DNA from: Billgrantia lactosivorans
Lineage (GTDB): Bacteria; Pseudomonadota; Gammaproteobacteria; Pseudomonadales; Halomonadaceae
Direction of reading: 5' to 3'
DNA length: 64,000 nt
Assembly (NCBI RefSeq): GCF_003254665.1
Contig: NZ_QHGY01000002.1
Coordinates: 62,001-126,000 of the forward strand
The notes below the pieces were generated by a model. The model was given only the letters and a program-made list of their open reading frames with translations, made no database searches and had not been told where the DNA came from. Positions 49,436-58,421 of this stretch are shown one piece after another. Position numbers and translations under genes: made by a program. The first letter of the stretch is position 1. Every line of letters starts with the position of its first letter.

Positions 49436-49815
49436 TTGCGTTCCTCGCCGGCCTTGACTAACATCGGGTCGTTCGCCTGTTCCGAATGCTTTCCGACCGA
49501 GACACGACGTCCGCGTCGCGGTCAACATCAAGTCGTCAGTCAGCCCCCTTCTTGTCGCTCTGTCATGTGCCGTTTGCCTTGGTGGCACGCGAAATGCACC
49601 AGGCGAAGATTCCAGGCGACAAGAAGCGCTGCTCCCTCGAACACGATACCGTGCCGGCGACCCTTGCGCAGAGTGGTCGTATCGCGACGGGCATCGCTCA
49701 TGAGCGACAGCTTGCCGGGCTCTGAACGCACCCAAGCGGCGTACCGTTCTTTCTCCGCACCATTCCCACGGCCGCCGTGCCGCCACGCTGACATGAGCAA
49801 CTTCCGAACGCACCG
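49436..49815 (+). promoter_or_regulatory. rho promoter candidate and long leader
   Basis: The 459-base gap between ppx and rho contains no convincing gene. TTGCGT (49436-49441), 17-base spacer and TAACAT (49459-49464) form a possible promoter. They would give a leader of about 350 bases that is C-rich and G-poor in places (for example 49750-49812), as expected for a rut-like region. E. coli rho is autoregulated by premature termination in its leader, so the same is plausible here. There is no trxA in the gap, unlike Pseudomonas. Confidence 0.4.
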
Positions 49816-51075
49816 ATGAATCTTACCGAACTCAAGCAAAAATCCGTGCCAGACCTTCTGGAGATCGCCCGCGAGATGGGCATCGACAACCTGGCCCGCT
49901 CGCGCAAGCAGGACATCATCTTCGCCATCCTCAAGAAGCACGCCAAGAGCGGCGAGGACATCTATGGCGATGGCGTCCTGGAAATCCTCCAGGACGGCTT
50001 CGGCTTCCTGCGCAGCGCCGACAGCTCCTACCTGGCCGGCCCCGACGACATCTACGTCTCGCCGTCGCAGATCCGTCGCTTCAACCTGCGCAAGGGGGAT
50101 TCGATCTCCGGCAAGATTCGTCCGCCGAAGGAAGGGGAGCGCTACTTCGCGCTGCTCAAGGTCAGCCAGATCAACTTCGACAAGCCGGAAAACGCCAAGC
50201 ACAAGATCCTGTTCGAGAACCTCACGCCGCTGTTCCCCCAGGAGCGGCTGCGCATGGAGATCGGCAACGGTTCCACCGAGGATCTCACGGCGCGCATCAT
50301 CGACCTCACCGCCCCCATCGGCAAGGGCCAGCGCGGCCTGATCGTGTCGCCGCCGAAGGCGGGCAAGACGCTGATGCTGCAGAACATCGCCACCTCGATC
50401 ACGCGCAACAACCCCGAGTGCCACCTGATCGTGCTGCTGATCGACGAGCGCCCGGAGGAAGTGACCGAGATGTCGCGCACCGTGCGCGGCGAGGTGGTCG
50501 CCTCGACCTTCGACGAGCCGCCGGCACGCCACGTGCAGGTCGCCGAGATGGTCATCGAGAAGGCCAAGCGCCTGGTCGAGCACAAGAAGGACGTGGTCAT
50601 CCTGCTCGACTCCATCACCCGCCTGGCGCGCGCCTACAACACCGTGGTGCCGAGCTCCGGCAAGGTGCTCACCGGCGGCGTCGACGCTCACGCCCTGGAG
50701 AAGCCCAAGCGCTTCTTCGGTGCCGCGCGCAACATCGAGGAGGGCGGCAGCCTGACCATCATCGCCACCGCGCTGGTCGACACCGGCTCGAAGATGGACG
50801 AGGTGATCTTCGAGGAGTTCAAGGGTACCGGCAACATGGAGGCCCACCTCGACCGCAAGCTGGCCGAGCGCCGCGTCTACCCCGCAATCAACATTCGCCG
50901 CTCCGGCACCCGCCGCGAGGACCTGATCGCCTCCGAGGACGAGATGCAGCGCATGTGGATCCTGCGCAAGCTGCTCAACCCGATGGAGGATACCGCGGCC
51001 ACCGAGTTCCTCATCGACCGCCTGAAAGATACCAAGACCAACCTTGAGTTCTTCGAAGCCATGAAACGCCGCTAG
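49816..51075 (+). CDS. rho: Transcription termination factor Rho
   Basis: A 419-residue Rho, identical in length to E. coli. It is a hexameric RNA-dependent ATPase. An N-terminal SAP-like and cold-shock RNA-binding domain ([37 protein letters not shown]) is followed by the P-loop [17 protein letters not shown] and Walker [17 protein letters not shown]. The secondary RNA site includes [18 protein letters not shown] terminator follows the stop. Confidence 0.98.
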   Translation: MNLTELKQKSVPDLLEIAREMGIDNLARSRKQDIIFAILKKHAKSGEDIYGDGVLEILQDGFGFLRSADSSYLAGPDDIYVSPSQIRRFNLRKGDSISGKIRPPKEGERYFALLKVSQINFDKPENAKHKILFENLTPLFPQERLRMEIGNGSTEDLTARIIDLTAPIGKGQRGLIVSPPKAGKTLMLQNIATSITRNNPECHLIVLLIDERPEEVTEMSRTVRGEVVASTFDEPPARHVQVAEMVIEKAKRLVEHKKDVVILLDSITRLARAYNTVVPSSGKVLTGGVDAHALEKPKRFFGAARNIEEGGSLTIIATALVDTGSKMDEVIFEEFKGTGNMEAHLDRKLAERRVYPAINIRRSGTRREDLIASEDEMQRMWILRKLLNPMEDTAATEFLIDRLKDTKTNLEFFEAMKRR

Positions 51076-51093
51076 GCTGGATCGGCGGTGCGC

Positions 51094-51122
51094 AAAGGGG
51101 CGGCGTGCTAAGCTGCCCCTTT
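51094..51122 (+). terminator. Terminator after rho
   Basis: AAAGGGGC (51094-51101) pairs with GCCCCTTT (51115-51122) around a 13-base loop; the stem ends in TTT and then CGTCGTT. Confidence 0.65.
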
Positions 51123-51147
51123 CGTCGTTCCGGAAACGAGAATTGGA

Positions 51148-52647
51148 ATGAAGTACAAGGACCTGCGCGACTTCATCGCCGCTCTGGAGGCCCAGGGCGA
51201 GCTGATACGGGTGTCTGCCGAGGTGGACCCCTACCTCGAGATCACCGAGATCTGCGACCGCACCCTGCGCGCCGGGGGGCCGGCGCTGCTGTTCGAGAAC
51301 GTCAAGGGCCATGACATGCCGCTGCTGGGCAACCTGTTCGGCACGCCCAGGCGGGTCGCCATGGGCATGGGCCAGGATTCGGTCGCGGCGCTGCGCGAGG
51401 TGGGCGAGCTGCTGGCCTTCCTCAAGGAGCCCGAGCCGCCCAAGGGCTTCCGTGACGCCTGGGACAAGCTGCCGATCTTCAAGCAGGTGATGAGCATGGG
51501 GCCGAGGACGGTGCGCAGCGCGCCGGTGCAGGAGGTGGTGCTCGAGGGCGACGCGGTCGACCTCGACCGGCTGCCGATCCAGCACTGCTGGCCCGGCGAT
51601 GCGGCACCGCTGGTCACCTGGCCGCTGGTGGTGACCCGCGGGCCGCACAAGAAGCGCCAGAACCTGGGCATCTACCGCCAGCAGAAGCTGTCGAAGAACC
51701 GCCTGATCATGCGCTGGCTGTCGCACCGCGGCGGCGCGCTGGATTTCCAGGAGTTCCAGCAGGCCCACCCGGGCGAGCCCTTCCCGGTGGCGGTGGCGCT
51801 GGGCGCCGACCCGGCCACCATCCTCGGCGCGGTGACCCCGGTACCGGATTCGCTCTCCGAGTACGCCTTCGCCGGGCTCTTGCGCGGCTCGCGCACCGAG
51901 CTGGTGAAGTGCGGCCACGCCGACCTCGAGGTACCGGCCTCGGCCGAGATCATCCTCGAGGGCTTCATCCATCCCGGCGACACGGCGCCGGAAGGCCCCT
52001 ACGGCGACCATACCGGCTACTACAACGAGGTCGACGAGTTCCCGGTGTTCACGGTGACGCGCATGACCCTGCGCCGCGACGCCATCTACCACTCGACCTA
52101 CACCGGTCGGCCGCCCGACGAGCCGGCGATCCTCGGCCTCGCGCTCAACGAAGTGTTCGTGCCGATCCTGCGCAGGCAGTTTCCCGAGATCGTCGATTTC
52201 TACCTGCCGCCGGAGGGCTGCTCCTACCGCATGGCGGTGGTGACCATGAAGAAACAGTACCCGGGGCACGCCAAGCGCGTGATGATGGGGGTATGGAGCT
52301 TCCTGCGCCAGTTCATGTACACCAAGTTCGTGGTGGTGCTCGACGACGACGTCGACGCGCGCGACTGGAAGGACGTGATCTGGGCCATCACCACCCGCAT
52401 GGACCCGGCCCGGGACACCGTGATGGTCGAGAACACCCCCATCGACTACCTCGACTTCGCCTCGCCGGTGGCGGGGCTGGGCTCGAAGATGGGGCTCGAC
52501 GCCACCAGCAAGTGGCCCGGCGAGACCGAGCGAGAATGGGGCACGCCCATCGTCATGGACGAGGCCGTCAAGGCCCGCGTCAGCGAACGCTGGAACGAGC
52601 TGGGCATCGACCTGCCCCCACACCCTGACGACACGAGGCTTGCATGA
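51148..52647 (+). CDS. ubiD: 4-hydroxy-3-polyprenylbenzoate decarboxylase UbiD
   Basis: A 499-residue UbiD (E. coli 497). It decarboxylates the polyprenyl-4-hydroxybenzoate ring in ubiquinone synthesis with prenylated FMN made by UbiX. The N-terminus [19 protein letters not shown] is typical. Cofactor and active-site landmarks are [21 protein letters not shown] (with the catalytic Glu) and [19 protein letters not shown]. It overlaps fre by four bases. Confidence 0.95.
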   Translation: MKYKDLRDFIAALEAQGELIRVSAEVDPYLEITEICDRTLRAGGPALLFENVKGHDMPLLGNLFGTPRRVAMGMGQDSVAALREVGELLAFLKEPEPPKGFRDAWDKLPIFKQVMSMGPRTVRSAPVQEVVLEGDAVDLDRLPIQHCWPGDAAPLVTWPLVVTRGPHKKRQNLGIYRQQKLSKNRLIMRWLSHRGGALDFQEFQQAHPGEPFPVAVALGADPATILGAVTPVPDSLSEYAFAGLLRGSRTELVKCGHADLEVPASAEIILEGFIHPGDTAPEGPYGDHTGYYNEVDEFPVFTVTRMTLRRDAIYHSTYTGRPPDEPAILGLALNEVFVPILRRQFPEIVDFYLPPEGCSYRMAVVTMKKQYPGHAKRVMMGVWSFLRQFMYTKFVVVLDDDVDARDWKDVIWAITTRMDPARDTVMVENTPIDYLDFASPVAGLGSKMGLDATSKWPGETEREWGTPIVMDEAVKARVSERWNELGIDLPPHPDDTRLA

Positions 52648-53423
52648 CCCCGAGGACCCTGAGCTGTCAGGTGACGGCGGTGGAGGACCTGACCCCCGAC
52701 GTGTTCCGTGTGCGCCTGGAAGGGCGCGCCGAGGCCATGGCCCACGCGCCCGGCCAGTATCTCGAACTCAAGCTGGACGACGAGACCTGGGTGCCGTTCT
52801 CCATTGCCAGCGCGCATGCCGGCGACGGCACCCTGGAGTTGCACATCCAGCACTGGCCGGAGCGCGAGAACTCCGCCCGGCTGCGCGAGATGATCGTGGT
52901 GGCGCATCACCTGACGGTGCGCCTTCCCGGCGGCGACTGCGTACTCGATACCACCAGCCGGCGGCCGCTGCTGCTGGTCGCTGCCGGCACCGGCTTCGCC
53001 CAGATGAAGGCGATCGTCGAGGCCTCGCTGCACGAGGCGCCAGAGCGCCCCATCGAGCTGTGGTGGGCGGCTCGCGAGCGGCGCGACCTCTACCTCGAGA
53101 GCCTGCCGCGCAGCTGGGCCGAGCAGCACGACAACCTGCGCTTCCATGTGGTCACCGAGGTGAGGCCGGAGCCTGCCGTGACGGGCGAGCGCACCCTGGG
53201 CCACCTGGGACGCATCGACCAGGCCCTGGCGACGGGGCTCGAGGACGTCAGCGGCCACGACGTCTACCTGTCCGGTTCGCCGGGCATGGTCTACGCTTGC
53301 GTCGACGTGCTGGCCTCGCTGGGGCTCGAGCCGTCGCGAGTGTTCTCCGACGTCTTCGCCTATGCGCCGCGCCGGCCGCTGGTGCCCACCGCCGGCGTGC
53401 TGCGGCGAGGGGGCGTACGGTGA
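52644..53423 (+). CDS. fre: NAD(P)H-flavin reductase, Fre/LuxG type
   Basis: A 259-residue ferredoxin-reductase-fold flavin reductase (E. coli Fre 233). The flavin-binding motif is VPFSIASA and is followed by GTLELHIQH, closely resembling Fre. The NAD-binding loop is [17 protein letters not shown]. The C-terminus has the [16 protein letters not shown] motif. It has no 2Fe-2S domain. ubiD-fre adjacency is shared with E. coli. It is coupled to ubiD (ATGA overlap) and to folM (GTGA overlap). Confidence 0.9.
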   Translation: MTPRTLSCQVTAVEDLTPDVFRVRLEGRAEAMAHAPGQYLELKLDDETWVPFSIASAHAGDGTLELHIQHWPERENSARLREMIVVAHHLTVRLPGGDCVLDTTSRRPLLLVAAGTGFAQMKAIVEASLHEAPERPIELWWAARERRDLYLESLPRSWAEQHDNLRFHVVTEVRPEPAVTGERTLGHLGRIDQALATGLEDVSGHDVYLSGSPGMVYACVDVLASLGLEPSRVFSDVFAYAPRRPLVPTAGVLRRGGVR

Positions 53424-54133
53424 GTGCCGCGCCGATCCTGATCACCGGCGGCGCCCAGCGCCTGGGTCGCCACTGCGCCGAGCGACTGGTGGACGACGGC
53501 CACCCGGTGATCGTCAGCTACCGCCGCGAACGAGACGAGCTCGAGGCCATGCGCCGCCGGGGCATCGTCACCCTGCAGGCGGATTTCGCCAGCGAGACGG
53601 GCATCCTCGACTTCATCAGTCGGCTCAAGGCTGTGACCCCGGCGCTGCGGGCCATCGTGCACAACGCCAGCGACTGGGCGCCCGATGCCCAGGGGGAGGC
53701 TGCCGGAGCCAACTTCGAGCGGCTCTTCCGCGTGCACATGCTCGCCCCCTACCTGATCAACCTGCACGGGCGAGAGCTGCTCGACGCCTGCAGCGAGCCC
53801 CAGCGCGACATCGTGCACATGACCGACTACGTGGTGCAGAAGGGCTCCAGGCGGCATGCGGCCTATGCCGCGACCAAGGCGGGGCTGGCCAACCTGACGC
53901 TCTCCTTCGCGGCGATGTACGCTCCCGAGATCCAGGTCAACGCCATCGCCCCCGCGCTGATCATGCTGGGCGAGGGCGATGACGAGGCCTACGCCGAGAA
54001 GGCGCGGGCCAAGTCGGCGATGGGGATGGTGCCCGGCCCCGGGGTGATCTACCAGAGCCTGCGCTACCTGCTCGACAACCGCTACGTCACCGGCATCACG
54101 CTACCGGTCGATGGCGGCCGCCACCTTCGCTAG
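53420..54133 (+). CDS. folM: Dihydromonapterin reductase-like short-chain dehydrogenase
   Basis: A 237-residue SDR of the FolM type. The coenzyme loop ITGGAQRLGRHCAERL has the RLG form typical of FolM and pteridine reductases. The region VHNASDWAPDA and the catalytic YAATKAGLANLTLSF (Tyr-x3-Lys) follow, and it ends LPVDGGRHLR. FolM reduces dihydromonapterin to tetrahydromonapterin. Translation starts at GTG (53420) overlapping the fre stop. Its role is inferred from motifs. Confidence 0.86.
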   Translation: MSAAPILITGGAQRLGRHCAERLVDDGHPVIVSYRRERDELEAMRRRGIVTLQADFASETGILDFISRLKAVTPALRAIVHNASDWAPDAQGEAAGANFERLFRVHMLAPYLINLHGRELLDACSEPQRDIVHMTDYVVQKGSRRHAAYAATKAGLANLTLSFAAMYAPEIQVNAIAPALIMLGEGDDEAYAEKARAKSAMGMVPGPGVIYQSLRYLLDNRYVTGITLPVDGGRHLR

Positions 54134-54170
54134 AATGGTACTTCCCCCTGACAACTCGAGAGGAGTCGAC

Positions 54171-54296
54171 ATGGCGAACGACCATGACTTCAAGGATGAC
54201 AGCGGCCTGCTGTCGATCGTGCTGGGCCTGGTGGTGCTGGTCAGCATGGCGGCCTTGCCGGCGACGATCGGCTGGTACCAGGTGATCACCGGCTGA
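54171..54296 (+). CDS. Small single-span membrane protein
   Basis: A 41-residue peptide. A charged N-terminus MANDHDFKDDSG is followed by one hydrophobic helix of about 22 residues (LLSIVLGLVVLVSMAALPAT) and a short tail IGWYQVITG. GAGAGGAG lies 7 bases before the ATG. It starts 37 bases after folM, and its stop is just before the promoter of the aroG leader. Not recognised. The good ribosome-binding site and clean hydrophobic profile support translation. Confidence 0.65.
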   Translation: MANDHDFKDDSGLLSIVLGLVVLVSMAALPATIGWYQVITG

Positions 54297-54305
54297 CGGC
54301 CCCGC

Positions 54306-54334
54306 TTGCCAAGCCTGCCCGGATCGGGCACGAT
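54306..54334 (+). promoter_or_regulatory. Candidate promoter for the aroG leader
   Basis: TTGCCA (54306-54311), 17-base spacer, CACGAT (54329-54334). The -35 is a 5/6 match. The -10 is weaker but keeps the A at position 2 and the final AT. A start near 54341 would place the leader peptide about 20 bases into the transcript, suitable for attenuation. Confidence 0.45.
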
Positions 54335-54360
54335 GAGACCACTACTACGGGAGACCCCCC

Positions 54361-54489
54361 ATGACACCGAACCGACACTCGACAGCCATCGCCTGCAACC
54401 GCGCCCCGTGCGCGGCGGCGCCTGGTGTCGGCTTCGGCGGTCAGTACTGGTACTGGTTTAGTGCCGGTGTGCCCGTGGCCGGGTCCTGA
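54361..54489 (+). CDS. Aromatic leader peptide 1 of the DAHP synthase attenuator
   Basis: A 42-codon frame with a good ribosome-binding site (GGGAGA, 54349-54354, six bases before ATG). Residues 28-33 read Gln-Tyr-Trp-Tyr-Trp-Phe (54442-54459), an aromatic run expected to stall ribosomes when charged tRNA-Tyr, -Trp or -Phe is scarce. The run ends seven bases before a long hairpin, and the stop codon lies in that hairpin's apical loop. Downstream are an antiterminator and a strong terminator, then aroG. This is the layout of classic amino-acid attenuators. Translation is inferred, not shown. Confidence 0.8.
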   Translation: MTPNRHSTAIACNRAPCAAAPGVGFGGQYWYWFSAGVPVAGS

Positions 54490-54514
54490 GCGAGGACAGC
54501 CACCCAGGCACACC
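54466..54514 (+). promoter_or_regulatory. Attenuator pause hairpin (segments 1:2)
   Basis: Three stacked helices: GGTGTGCC (54466-54473) with GGCACACC (54507-54514), GTGGC (54475-54479) with GCCAC (54499-54503), and GTCCT (54483-54487) with AGGAC (54493-54497). That is 18 bp with small internal loops, apical loop GAGCG. It starts right after the aromatic codons and contains the leader stop codon. Formation would lock the segment at 54506-54515, which can otherwise pair with 54521-54529. Confidence 0.65.
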
Positions 54515-54556
54515 CTAACCGGGTTGCCTCCCCAGAAACCCCCGGTCGGCAACCCG
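54506..54556 (+). promoter_or_regulatory. Competing attenuator helices (2:3 and antiterminator 3:4)
   Basis: AGGCA and ACCC (54506-54515, one bulged C) can pair with GGGT and TGCCT (54521-54529). Alternatively CGGGTTGCC (54520-54528) can pair over nine bases with GGCAACCCG (54548-54556), which lies across the loop and both arms of the terminator. The two helices share 54521-54528 and so exclude each other. The second also excludes the terminator. Confidence 0.65.
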
Positions 54557-54567
54557 ACCGGGGGTTT
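54536..54567 (+). terminator. Intrinsic terminator (attenuator) before aroG
   Basis: A perfect 14-bp stem: AAACCCCCGGTCGG (54536-54549) with CCGACCGGGGGTTT (54554-54567), loop CAAC, followed by CGCG and TTTT. It lies 47 bases after the leader-peptide stop and 213 bases before aroG, so it can only be an attenuator of the downstream gene or the end of a very short transcript. Confidence 0.85.
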
Positions 54568-54611
54568 CGCGTTTTCGGCCCGCTAGAATGCAACCACAGG
54601 AGAGATGCACC

Positions 54612-54776
54612 ATGACCGCGTACCGCGCCACCTTCGCCGCCCACGCCCGTCACGCCTATCATGGCTGGGACTATGGCTGGCGATTTAGCGCCGCGCGGTC
54701 GGTCCAGTGCGCCACCTCCGACCGTGAGATGACCGGTGGCATGACGACACGATGTTTGCCGATCCCACGGAGTTGA
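54612..54776 (+). CDS. Second aromatic-rich leader ORF, coupled to aroG
   Basis: A 54-codon frame with AGGAGAG (54598-54604) seven bases before ATG. In residues 4-25 there are seven aromatics: Tyr4, Phe8, Tyr16, Trp19, Tyr21, Trp23, Phe25. The core W-x-Y-x-W-x-F-S-A echoes Y-W-Y-W-F-S-A of leader 1. A stem (CGGTCGG 54696-54702 with CCGACCG 54718-54724) begins 10 bases after the last aromatic codon. It competes with GCCACC (54711-54716)/GGTGGC (54735-54740). The stop (54774-54776) overlaps the aroG ribosome-binding region, four bases before its ATG. I see no second terminator. It may control aroG by translational coupling; translation is inferred. Confidence 0.6.
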   Translation: MTAYRATFAAHARHAYHGWDYGWRFSAARSVQCATSDREMTGGMTTRCLPIPRS

Positions 54777-54780
54777 GACC

Positions 54781-55863
54781 ATGAATGCCCCCGCATCGCT
54801 AGCCGAATGCCTGGACGCGCGCCAAGGCGACCCTGCCATCACCGTCGCCAGCCGGGTCGGGATGACCCTGCCGACGCCCGGCGAACTGCGCCAGCGCCTG
54901 CCCGTATCGCCCCGAGTGGCGCAACGCCTCGCGACCCAGCGCCGCGCCATCCGAAATGTCGTTGCCGGCCGCGACGATCGCCTGCTGGTGGTCGTCGGTC
55001 CCTGTTCGATCCATGACCCCCTGGCGGCGCTGGAGTATGCCCGGCGCCTGGTCGAGCTGGTGCCGAAGGTGGAGGATCGCCTGCTGCCGGTGATGCGCGT
55101 CTACGTCGAGAAGCCGCGCACCACGGTGGGCTGGAAGGGGCTCGCCTACGATCCCGACCTGGACGGCAGCGGCGACATGGCCCGCGGCCTGCATCTCTCC
55201 CGTCACCTGATGCACGAAATCGCCGCGCTGGGCCTGCCGGTGGCCACCGAGCTGCTGCAGCCGATGCTGGCCGGCTACCTCGATGACCTGCTGGCCTGGG
55301 TCGCCATCGGCGCCCGCACCACCGAGTCGCAGCTGCATCGCGAACTGGCCAGCGGCCTGGACGCGGCGGTGGGCTTCAAGAACGCCACCAGCGGCGACGT
55401 GGGCGTGGCGGTGGATGCCCTTCGCGCGGCCGCCCAGCCGCACCAGCATTTCGGCCTCGACGACCAGGGGCGCCCCGTGTTGCGCGAGACCGCCGGCAAC
55501 CCCCACGTCCACGTGGTGCTGCGCGGAGGCCACCGCGGGCCCAACCACGACAGCGCCTCGGTCCGTGCCGCGCGCGAGGTACTCGAGGGCGCCGGCCTGC
55601 CGGCCAGGCTGATGGTCGACTGCAGCCACGCCAATGCGTGCCGGGATCACCGCCGCCAGGCCGAGGTGCTGCGCGACGTGGTGGCGCAGCGGGCGGCGGG
55701 CGAGACGTCCCTCATGGGGTTGATGCTCGAGAGCCACCTCGAGGAGGGCAAGCAGCCCCTGGCGCCGGGTGCGCTGCGCCATGGCGTGTCGGTGACCGAC
55801 CCCTGCCTGGGCTGGGAAGCCACCGAGGCGCTGCTGCTGGAGTCGGCCGAGCGGCTACGCTGA
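54781..55863 (+). CDS. aroG: 3-deoxy-7-phosphoheptulonate synthase (DAHP synthase, AroF/G/H type)
   Basis: A 360-residue class I DAHP synthase. It condenses phosphoenolpyruvate and erythrose 4-phosphate, the first step of the shikimate pathway. Conserved segments are LLVVVGPCSIHDPLAALEYARRL (metal Cys, split by the IHD motif), YVEKPRTTVGWKGL, the ARTTESQLHRELASGL allosteric-type region, GFKNATSGD, RGGHRGPN and MVDCSHANA. Which aromatic acid inhibits it cannot be read reliably. The leader before it points to transcriptional and perhaps translational control by aromatic amino acids. A CGGG-ataat-CCCG element follows at 55897-55909. Confidence 0.95.
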   Translation: MNAPASLAECLDARQGDPAITVASRVGMTLPTPGELRQRLPVSPRVAQRLATQRRAIRNVVAGRDDRLLVVVGPCSIHDPLAALEYARRLVELVPKVEDRLLPVMRVYVEKPRTTVGWKGLAYDPDLDGSGDMARGLHLSRHLMHEIAALGLPVATELLQPMLAGYLDDLLAWVAIGARTTESQLHRELASGLDAAVGFKNATSGDVGVAVDALRAAAQPHQHFGLDDQGRPVLRETAGNPHVHVVLRGGHRGPNHDSASVRAAREVLEGAGLPARLMVDCSHANACRDHRRQAEVLRDVVAQRAAGETSLMGLMLESHLEEGKQPLAPGALRHGVSVTDPCLGWEATEALLLESAERLR

Positions 55864-55935
55864 GCGAGGGGGCGACTGTACCTCGGCGCGCGATGTCGGG
55901 ATAATCCCGCCATCGTGCCGCCACAGGAGCCCTGC

Positions 55936-57458
<1,523 letters not shown>

Positions 57459-57593
57459 CTACTCCGGCTGTGGGGCCCCGTCGCGTCAATCGCCATGACG
57501 TGTTCCCAGGGCCCCGGCAAGGGTGACTGCGCAACGGCGCTCGATTGCGTTGGGTCGAGTATATCAGTGCCGCCCCGTGCGGAAAGTCGCGCC

Positions 57594-57622
57594 TTGTCGC
57601 ACCCGTCGCGACTCTCTAAAGT
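57594..57622 (+). promoter_or_regulatory. Candidate promoter for elbB
   Basis: TTGTCG (57594-57599), a 17-base spacer and TAAAGT (57617-57622), 64 bases before the elbB start. Spacing is ideal and both hexamers match 4 of 6 positions. Confidence 0.5.
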
Positions 57623-57685
57623 GTGGGCTTCGGGATTCGAGGCAGAGCCTTTCGTTCGAGGCGCCTTCACAACAAGGAGAAGGGC

Positions 57686-58348
57686 ATGAGCAAACAAGTG
57701 GCGGTCATCCTGTCGGGCTGCGGCGTGCAGGATGGCTCGGAGATCTACGAGACCACCCTGACGCTGCTGCGGCTCGATCAGTTGGGCATCGGCCATCGCT
57801 GCTTCGCGCCGGACATCCTGCAGCACCATGTGGTCGACCACCGCAGCGGCGAGGTGGCCGAGGGCGAACCGCGCAACGTGCTGACCGAGTCGGCCCGCCT
57901 GGCGCGGGGCAACATCGCGCCGCTGGAGGAGCTCGAGGCCGACGAATTCGACGCGGTGATCCTGCCCGGCGGCTTCGGCGCGGCCAAGAACCTGTCCAAC
58001 TTCGCCGAGGCCGGCAGCGACATGGAGCCACTGCCCGAGCTGGTCGAGGCGCTGGCACCGTTCCACGAGGCGCGCAAGCCCATCGGCCTGATGTGCATCG
58101 CGCCGGCGCTGGTGCCCAAGCTGCTGGGGCCGGGCATCGCCGTGACCATCGGTCACGATCCGGGCGTCTCCGGCGCGATCAGCTCGATGGGCGGCCTGCA
58201 CCGCAGCTGCGGCGTCGAGGACATCGTGGTCGATTTCGAGAACCGCGTGGTGACCACGCCGGCCTACATGCTCGCCACCCGCATTGGCGAGGCCGCCACC
58301 GGGATCTTCAAGCTGGTCGAGCGCATCGACGAGCTGATGGATCTGTGA
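57686..58348 (+). CDS. elbB: ElbB family isoprenoid biosynthesis glyoxalase-like protein
   Basis: A 220-residue DJ-1/PfpI-superfamily protein of the ElbB type. It starts MSKQVAVILSGCGVQDGSEIYE. The nucleophile-elbow Cys is in GLMCIAPAL, and the glycine-rich VILPGGFGAAKNLSNFA precedes it. E. coli ElbB has glyoxalase activity and was first linked to isoprenoid synthesis; the physiological role is not settled. AAGGAGAAGG lies just before the ATG. It is monocistronic, followed by a strong terminator. Confidence 0.92.
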   Translation: MSKQVAVILSGCGVQDGSEIYETTLTLLRLDQLGIGHRCFAPDILQHHVVDHRSGEVAEGEPRNVLTESARLARGNIAPLEELEADEFDAVILPGGFGAAKNLSNFAEAGSDMEPLPELVEALAPFHEARKPIGLMCIAPALVPKLLGPGIAVTIGHDPGVSGAISSMGGLHRSCGVEDIVVDFENRVVTTPAYMLATRIGEAATGIFKLVERIDELMDL

Positions 58349-58367
58349 CCCATCGCGGCGATGCAAG

Positions 58368-58397
58368 GCGCCCCCGCTTCGCCGGAAGCGGGGGCGC
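58368..58397. terminator. Bidirectional terminator between elbB and tatC
   Basis: A perfect 13-bp stem, GCGCCCCCGCTTC (58368-58380) with GAAGCGGGGGCGC (58385-58397), capped by GCCG, 20 bases after elbB and 25 bases from the tatC stop. The flanks give CTTGC on the plus side and CTTGC on the minus side. Confidence 0.75.
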
Positions 58398-58421
58398 TTG
58401 CGCTATGGCTCGCCGACCGGT

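Noticed and set aside
49486-49725. 79-codon plus-strand frame in the ppx-rho gap
   Set aside because: No ribosome-binding site, no hydrophobic or domain pattern, and codon use unlike neighbours. The gap is better read as a rho leader.
49540-52623. 1027-codon minus-strand frame across rho and ubiD
   Set aside because: It spans two well-supported plus-strand genes and their gap; composition is that of antisense GC-rich coding sequence.
54605-54688. Alternative 27-codon frame starting at the ATG at 54605
   Set aside because: It lies only two bases from AGGAG and lacks the dense Tyr/Phe pattern; the frame starting at 54612 has better spacing and ends at aroG.
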